NCBI RefSeq assembly: GCF_024199925.1
Contig: NZ_JANADR010000001.1
Location: forward strand, 620,001 to 684,000
Source of the DNA: Bradyrhizobium sp. CCGUVB1N3
GTDB taxonomy: Bacteria; Pseudomonadota; Alphaproteobacteria; Rhizobiales; Xanthobacteraceae
Reading direction: 5' to 3'
Length of the DNA stretch: 64,000 nucleotides
Part shown: piece by piece, positions 62,344 through 64,000 of the stretch
How positions within the stretch are numbered: the first letter of the stretch is position 1
Layout: each line of letters begins with the position of its first letter
Translations under genes and position numbers: made by a program
The notes under the pieces: generated by a model
The model's input: only the letters and a program-made list of their open reading frames with translations
The model's database searches: none
What the model was told of the DNA's origin: nothing

Positions 62344-63543
62344 ATGGGGCCGTTGAAGGGCATCAAGGTCATCGACATGACGACCGTGCTGATGGGGCCG
62401 TATGCGACCCAGATGCTCGGCGACTATGGTGCCGACATCATCAAGGTGGAGTCGCTCGAAGGCGACGTCACCCGCCTGATCGGCCCGATGCGACATGCCG
62501 GCATGGGTCCGGTATTCCTCAACACCAATCGCAGCAAGCGCTCGATCTGCCTCGATCTGAAGAAGCCCGCGGGCCGCGACGCCGTGCTGCGGCTCATCAA
62601 GGACGCCGACGCCCTCGTCTATAACGTCCGGCCGCAGGCCATGGCGCGCCTTCAGCTCGGCTATGACGTGGTCTCCGCGATCAACCCGCGCCTCGTCTAT
62701 GCCGGCGTGTTCGGCTTCGGCCAGGACGGGCCCTATGCCGCAAAACCCGCCTATGACGATCTGATCCAGGGCGCAACCGCGCTGCCTGCGCTGATGGCGC
62801 AGACCGGCGACGGCGTGCCGCGCTACGTGCCGAACGCGCTGGTCGACCGCATCGTCGGTCTCACCGCGGTCGGCGCGATCTGCGCCAGCCTCGTGCATCG
62901 CGACCGCACCGGGCGCGGCCAGCGCGTCGACATCCCGATGTTCGAGACCATGGCCGGCTTCGTCATGGGCGATCACATGGGCGGGCTCACCTTCGAGCCG
63001 CCGCTCGACAAGGGCGGCTACGCGCGGCATCTGTCGCGCGACCGCAGGCCCTACAAGACTGCGGACGGCTATCTCAGCGTGATCGTCTACAACGACAAGC
63101 AGTGGCAGAACTTCTTCGAGGCGACCGGCCGTGACGATCTGCGCGCCGACAAGAGGTTCGCGACCTTTGCCGGCCGCGCTGCGAACATCGATTTCGTCTA
63201 TGCCGAGCTCGCGCGCATCTTCGAGACGCGCGCGACCGCCGAATGGATCGAGCTTTTGACCAAGGCCGACGTGCCGGTCATGCCGATGCACGATTTGCAA
63301 ACGATCCTGCATGATCCTCATCTCGAGGCGACCGATTTTTTTCCGGTGGTCAACCATCCGACCGAAGGCCCGATCCGCAGCATGAAGGTCACCGCGACGT
63401 GGTCGGACACCGACGCCGAACCGTCACGGCTCGCACCGCGGCTGAACCAGCACGGCGCGGAGATCCTGAAGGAGATCGGCTATTCCGCCGATGAGATTGC
63501 TGCTCTGGTGCGCGACGGCGTGACCCGCTCGCCGCCGGAGTAG
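62344..63543 (+). CDS. CaiB/BaiF family CoA-transferase (class III)
   Basis: A 399-residue enzyme moving CoA between carboxylic acids by a glutamyl/aspartyl anhydride mechanism. The N-terminal domain has MTTVLMGPYATQMLGDYGAD and IIKVESLEGDVTRLIG, and AAKPAYDDLIQGATALPALM contains the catalytic Asp. The C-terminal region includes LLTKADVPVMPMHDLQTILH and GPIRSMKVTATWSDT, typical of the family. It is followed after 11 bases by a second thiolase-like gene, so a peripheral acid is probably activated and then cleaved by these proteins. Substrate unknown. Confidence 0.87.
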   Translation: MGPLKGIKVIDMTTVLMGPYATQMLGDYGADIIKVESLEGDVTRLIGPMRHAGMGPVFLNTNRSKRSICLDLKKPAGRDAVLRLIKDADALVYNVRPQAMARLQLGYDVVSAINPRLVYAGVFGFGQDGPYAAKPAYDDLIQGATALPALMAQTGDGVPRYVPNALVDRIVGLTAVGAICASLVHRDRTGRGQRVDIPMFETMAGFVMGDHMGGLTFEPPLDKGGYARHLSRDRRPYKTADGYLSVIVYNDKQWQNFFEATGRDDLRADKRFATFAGRAANIDFVYAELARIFETRATAEWIELLTKADVPVMPMHDLQTILHDPHLEATDFFPVVNHPTEGPIRSMKVTATWSDTDAEPSRLAPRLNQHGAEILKEIGYSADEIAALVRDGVTRSPPE

Positions 63544-63554
63544 GGAGAGGCACG

Positions 63555-64000
63555 ATGAGCTTCATCACCGGCGTCGGGCTCACGCCTTACGGCAAGCATG
63601 AAGGCTCATCCTCGCTCGACCTGATGAGCCGTGCGGCCCAGCTTGCGCTCGACGATGCCGGGCTGACGCGCACGGAGATTGACGGTGTCCTCTGCGGCTA
63701 TTCGACGGTGTCGCCGCACATCATGCTGGCGACCGTCTTCGCGGAGCATTTCGGCATCCGCCCCAGCTACGCCCACGCCGTGCAGGTCGGCGGCGCGACG
63801 GGGCTCGCGATGACCATGCTCGCGCACCACCTGGTCGAGGCCGGCGTGGTTCGGCATGTGCTCGTTGTGGCCGGCGAGAACCGTCTCACCGGGCAGAGCC
63901 GCGATGCTTCGATCCAGGCGCTGGCGCAGGTCGGCCATCCCGATTACGAGGTGCCCCTCGGCCCGACCATCCCCGCCTATTACGGCCTCGTCGCGTCCCG
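63555..64000 (+). CDS. Thiolase-like protein lacking the nucleophilic Cys, N-terminal part
   Basis: The frame runs off the right edge; about 148 residues are visible. It aligns by eye with the thiolase encoded at 60722: MSFITGVGLTPYGKHEGSSS versus MTASIVGWAHTPFGKFD, and HAVQVGGATGLAMTMLAHHL where the other has VENACATGSAAVHQGLR. The position of the active Cys is Gly, so this is not an ordinary thiolase. Such non-Cys thiolase-like subunits occur with OB-fold (DUF35) partners in acyl-CoA retro-aldolases. A DUF35 gene next door, outside the window, would support that. Confidence 0.8.
   Translation, partial: MSFITGVGLTPYGKHEGSSSLDLMSRAAQLALDDAGLTRTEIDGVLCGYSTVSPHIMLATVFAEHFGIRPSYAHAVQVGGATGLAMTMLAHHLVEAGVVRHVLVVAGENRLTGQSRDASIQALAQVGHPDYEVPLGPTIPAYYGLVAS

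Noticed and set aside
61948..63357. 469-codon minus-strand frame
   Set aside because: Antisense to the CaiB/BaiF gene, which has clear family motifs.

Overview
The window is GC-rich and densely coded, and reads like a soil alphaproteobacterium of the Bradyrhizobium/Rhodopseudomonas type. That assignment rests on codon use, many ATGA-coupled gene pairs, several IalB-like and small secreted proteins, Irr-box-like iron elements, and palindromic intergenic repeats of the kind common in Bradyrhizobium. It is an inference; no rRNA or housekeeping marker is present. Nearly every block is catabolic, transport or envelope related.

Layout. 1-4007: end of a protocatechuate/gallate 4,5-cleavage type cluster (CHA aldolase, dihydroxyphthalate-decarboxylase-like protein, DUF1932 dehydrogenase), a convergent cytosine-deaminase-like amidohydrolase and an NTF2-like protein. 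4051-6222: a large secreted protein with one CxxCH motif. 6278-16808: a minus-strand operon of about 9.5 kb with a divergent LysR gene. It holds a Dabb protein, maleylacetate reductase, a second amidohydrolase, a beta-hydroxyacid dehydrogenase, hydroxyquinol 1,2-dioxygenase, a complete ribose-type ABC importer and a YciI protein. A perfect 10-bp inverted repeat lies between the LysR gene and the operon. 16909-22477: a small secreted protein, a frameshifted MFS gene, and a MarR/FUSC/DUF1656/HlyD aromatic-acid efflux operon with two operator-like repeats.

22478-34561: periplasmic asparaginase, a CgeB-like glycosyltransferase opposite UDP-galactopyranose mutase, a Baeyer-Villiger monooxygenase coupled to a shikimate-dehydrogenase-like protein, an MltB-type transglycosylase, two tiny coupled ORFs, small secreted proteins, an M14 peptidase, tRNA-Gln(CUG), a decayed livF remnant and an IalB-like protein. 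A second remnant, the tail of an acyl-CoA ligase, lies at 26454-26550. 34622-38934: an RND pump and its adaptor. 39298-45144: an iron-uptake block (TonB-dependent receptor, PiuC-type hydroxylase, ExbB, ExbD, TonB) behind three Irr-box-like elements. 45132-48616: membrane protease, EamA exporter with divergent LysR, and a GFA protein.

48624-60655: a sugar-acid island around a LacI regulator. The left arm has an IlvD/Edd dehydratase and two SDRs. The right arm has a Tat-exported binding protein with its ABC importer, a DenD-like dehydrogenase, a PfkB kinase and a KDPG aldolase. Two related 14-bp LacI-type operators sit at the two arm promoters. 60722-64000: start of a CoA-thioester cluster with two thiolase-like proteins, the second lacking the nucleophilic cysteine, and a CaiB/BaiF CoA-transferase. 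It continues past the window.

The least conventional unit is the 6.3-16.8 kb hydroxyquinol operon. It has lower-pathway enzymes, its own ribose-type importer, an amidohydrolase and a YciI protein, but no recognisable hydroxylase that would make hydroxyquinol.
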